A model generated the notes under the pieces. It saw only the letters and a list, made by a program, of their open reading frames with translations, was not told the origin of the DNA and searched no databases. DNA of 7,578 bases from an uncultured Clostridium sp. GTDB lineage: Bacteria > Bacillota > Clostridia > Clostridiales > Clostridiaceae. The translations under genes and the position numbers were made by a program. How positions within the stretch are numbered: the stretch's first letter is position 1; the number at the start of each line of letters is the position of its first letter. Shown here piece by piece: positions 7,386 to 7,578 of the stretch. The stretch lies in the NCBI GenBank assembly GCA_946575275.1, contig CAMNZV010000078.1, positions 1-7,578 on the forward strand, written 5' to 3'.

Positions 7386-7464
7386 AGTATATTGTGTAGG
7401 TATAGGACCTGGCAGCTATGAGTCAATGACAATAGAGGCAATAAATGCTTTGGAAAAAAGTGAT
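7378..7464 (+). CDS. cbiH: Cobalt-factor III (precorrin-3B) C17-methyltransferase, first 29 codons only, cut by the plant junction
   Basis: CbiH methylates C-17 and drives ring contraction in the anaerobic pathway. Only the N-terminal strand and first helix are present: KVYCVGIGPGSYESMTIEA, with the GIGPGSYE glycine loop that is typical of CbiH/CobJ, then INALEKSD. After the Asp codon (7462-7464) a CbiH would be expected to continue with a hydrophobic segment of the VIVGY type. Instead the sequence changes to plant repeat DNA and the open frame runs on to a TGA at 7555-7557, encoding unrelated residues. The full protein is normally about 240 residues, so roughly 210 are missing. The TTG start overlaps cbiG by 8 bases. 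The order cbiF-cbiG-cbiH is a usual one. Confidence 0.85.
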
Positions 7465-7470
7465 TCCATA
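7462..7470. other. Junction between bacterial cbiH and plant repeat DNA
   Basis: To the left the sequence is AT-rich and codes for a clean CbiH N-terminus. To the right it matches, from memory, a grass MITE end and then an Angela/WIS-type retrotransposon. The break is within a few bases of 7464; a short overlap of a base or two cannot be excluded. No target-site duplication or element end lies at the junction itself, since the MITE is cut internally there. This fits an assembly or library chimera better than a transposition event. Confidence 0.8.
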
Positions 7471-7523
7471 TGTGTCCACCTAATGGAATCCCTACAAAGA
7501 CTTATATTTACGAACGGAGGGAG
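7465..7523 (-). mobile_element. Stowaway-type MITE, one terminal fragment (plant)
   Basis: Read on the minus strand, the segment begins with CTCCCTCCGTTCGTAAATAT, continues with the AAGTCTTTGTAGGGATTCC type of sequence common in wheat and barley, and is flanked at 7524-7525 by TA. The CTCCCTCCGT terminal inverted repeat and TA target site are hallmarks of Stowaway (Tc1/Mariner-derived) elements. Only about 59 bases are present; the other terminus is lost at the bacterial junction. The assignment rests on remembered family sequence, not on a search. It carries no coding capacity. Confidence 0.8.
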
Positions 7524-7525
7524 TA

Positions 7526-7578
7526 GATTATTGACTCTAGTGCAAGTGGGAGACTGAAGGAAATATGCCCTAGAGGCA
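7526..7578 (+). mobile_element. Copia LTR retrotransposon, Angela/WIS/BARE-1 group: 3' internal end and start of 3' LTR
   Basis: The stretch contains GACTCTAGTGCAAGTGGGAG (7533-7552), which I recognise as the end of the internal region with the polypurine tract AAGTGGGAGA (7544-7553). It is followed at 7555 by TGAAGGAAATATGCCCTAGA and the rest of the LTR start, beginning with the canonical TG. This LTR start is extremely abundant in Triticeae genomes. The window ends 24 bases into the LTR. The neighbouring MITE fragment looks inserted just upstream of the polypurine tract. No part of the retrotransposon's gag-pol is present. Confidence 0.85.
7544..7554 (+). other. Polypurine tract before the 3' LTR
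   Basis: AAGTGGGAGAC directly precedes the LTR's TG at 7555. In LTR retrotransposons this purine run primes plus-strand DNA synthesis. Its position fixes the element's orientation as plus strand and shows the following LTR is the 3' copy. Confidence 0.65.

Noticed and set aside
7378..7557. A complete small protein reading through from cbiH into the tail
   Set aside because: The last 30 or so codons lie in plant repeat DNA and resemble nothing in CbiH; the frame is open by chance.
1..7578. Horizontal transfer of a cobalamin operon into a plant
   Set aside because: Nothing shows adaptation to a plant, such as introns, changed codon use or decay, and the junction has no insertion signature; contamination or chimerism is far more likely.

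Overview
Two kinds of DNA are joined in this window. Positions 1 to about 7464 are strongly AT-rich bacterial DNA carrying one tightly packed plus-strand operon for anaerobic cobalamin (vitamin B12) biosynthesis and cobalt uptake. Polypurine ribosome binding sites, heavy use of AT-rich codons (AGA/AGG for Arg, ATA for Ile), and gene content with cbiD, cbiG and ECF-type cbiQO point to a Clostridium-like low-GC Firmicute; species cannot be read from the sequence. Positions from about 7465 to 7578 look like Triticeae (wheat/barley) repeat DNA: one end of a Stowaway-type MITE, then the 3' end of the internal region and the first bases of the LTR of a Copia retrotransposon of the Angela/WIS/BARE-1 group.

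Layout: cobT (3' end only), cobU, cobS (carrying a one-base frameshift near 1038), a short degenerate CobU-like paralogue, cbiQ, cbiO, cbiD, cbiL, cbiF, cbiG, and the first 29 codons of cbiH, which is cut off at the plant junction. Genes overlap by 1 to 16 bases or are separated by at most 12, so a single transcript with translational coupling is likely. There is no intergenic space for a promoter, riboswitch or terminator, and the operon must begin upstream of the window.

How the genes work together: CbiL, CbiF, CbiG, CbiD and CbiH are corrin-ring methylation and ring-contraction enzymes of the early cobalt (anaerobic) pathway. CbiQ and CbiO are the membrane coupling subunit and ATPase of an ECF cobalt transporter. 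CobT, CobU and CobS assemble the nucleotide loop at the end of the pathway. cbiC, cbiE, cbiT, cbiJ, cbiA, cbiP, cbiB and the transporter subunits cbiM and cbiN are not in the window and must lie elsewhere if the pathway is complete.

Most notable points: the abrupt bacterial/plant junction inside cbiH, best explained as an assembly or library chimera; the cobS frameshift; and the CobU-like paralogue, whose conserved motifs are complementary to those kept by the full-length CobU. I found no convincing previously undescribed system; the CobU pair is the most biologically interesting lead.
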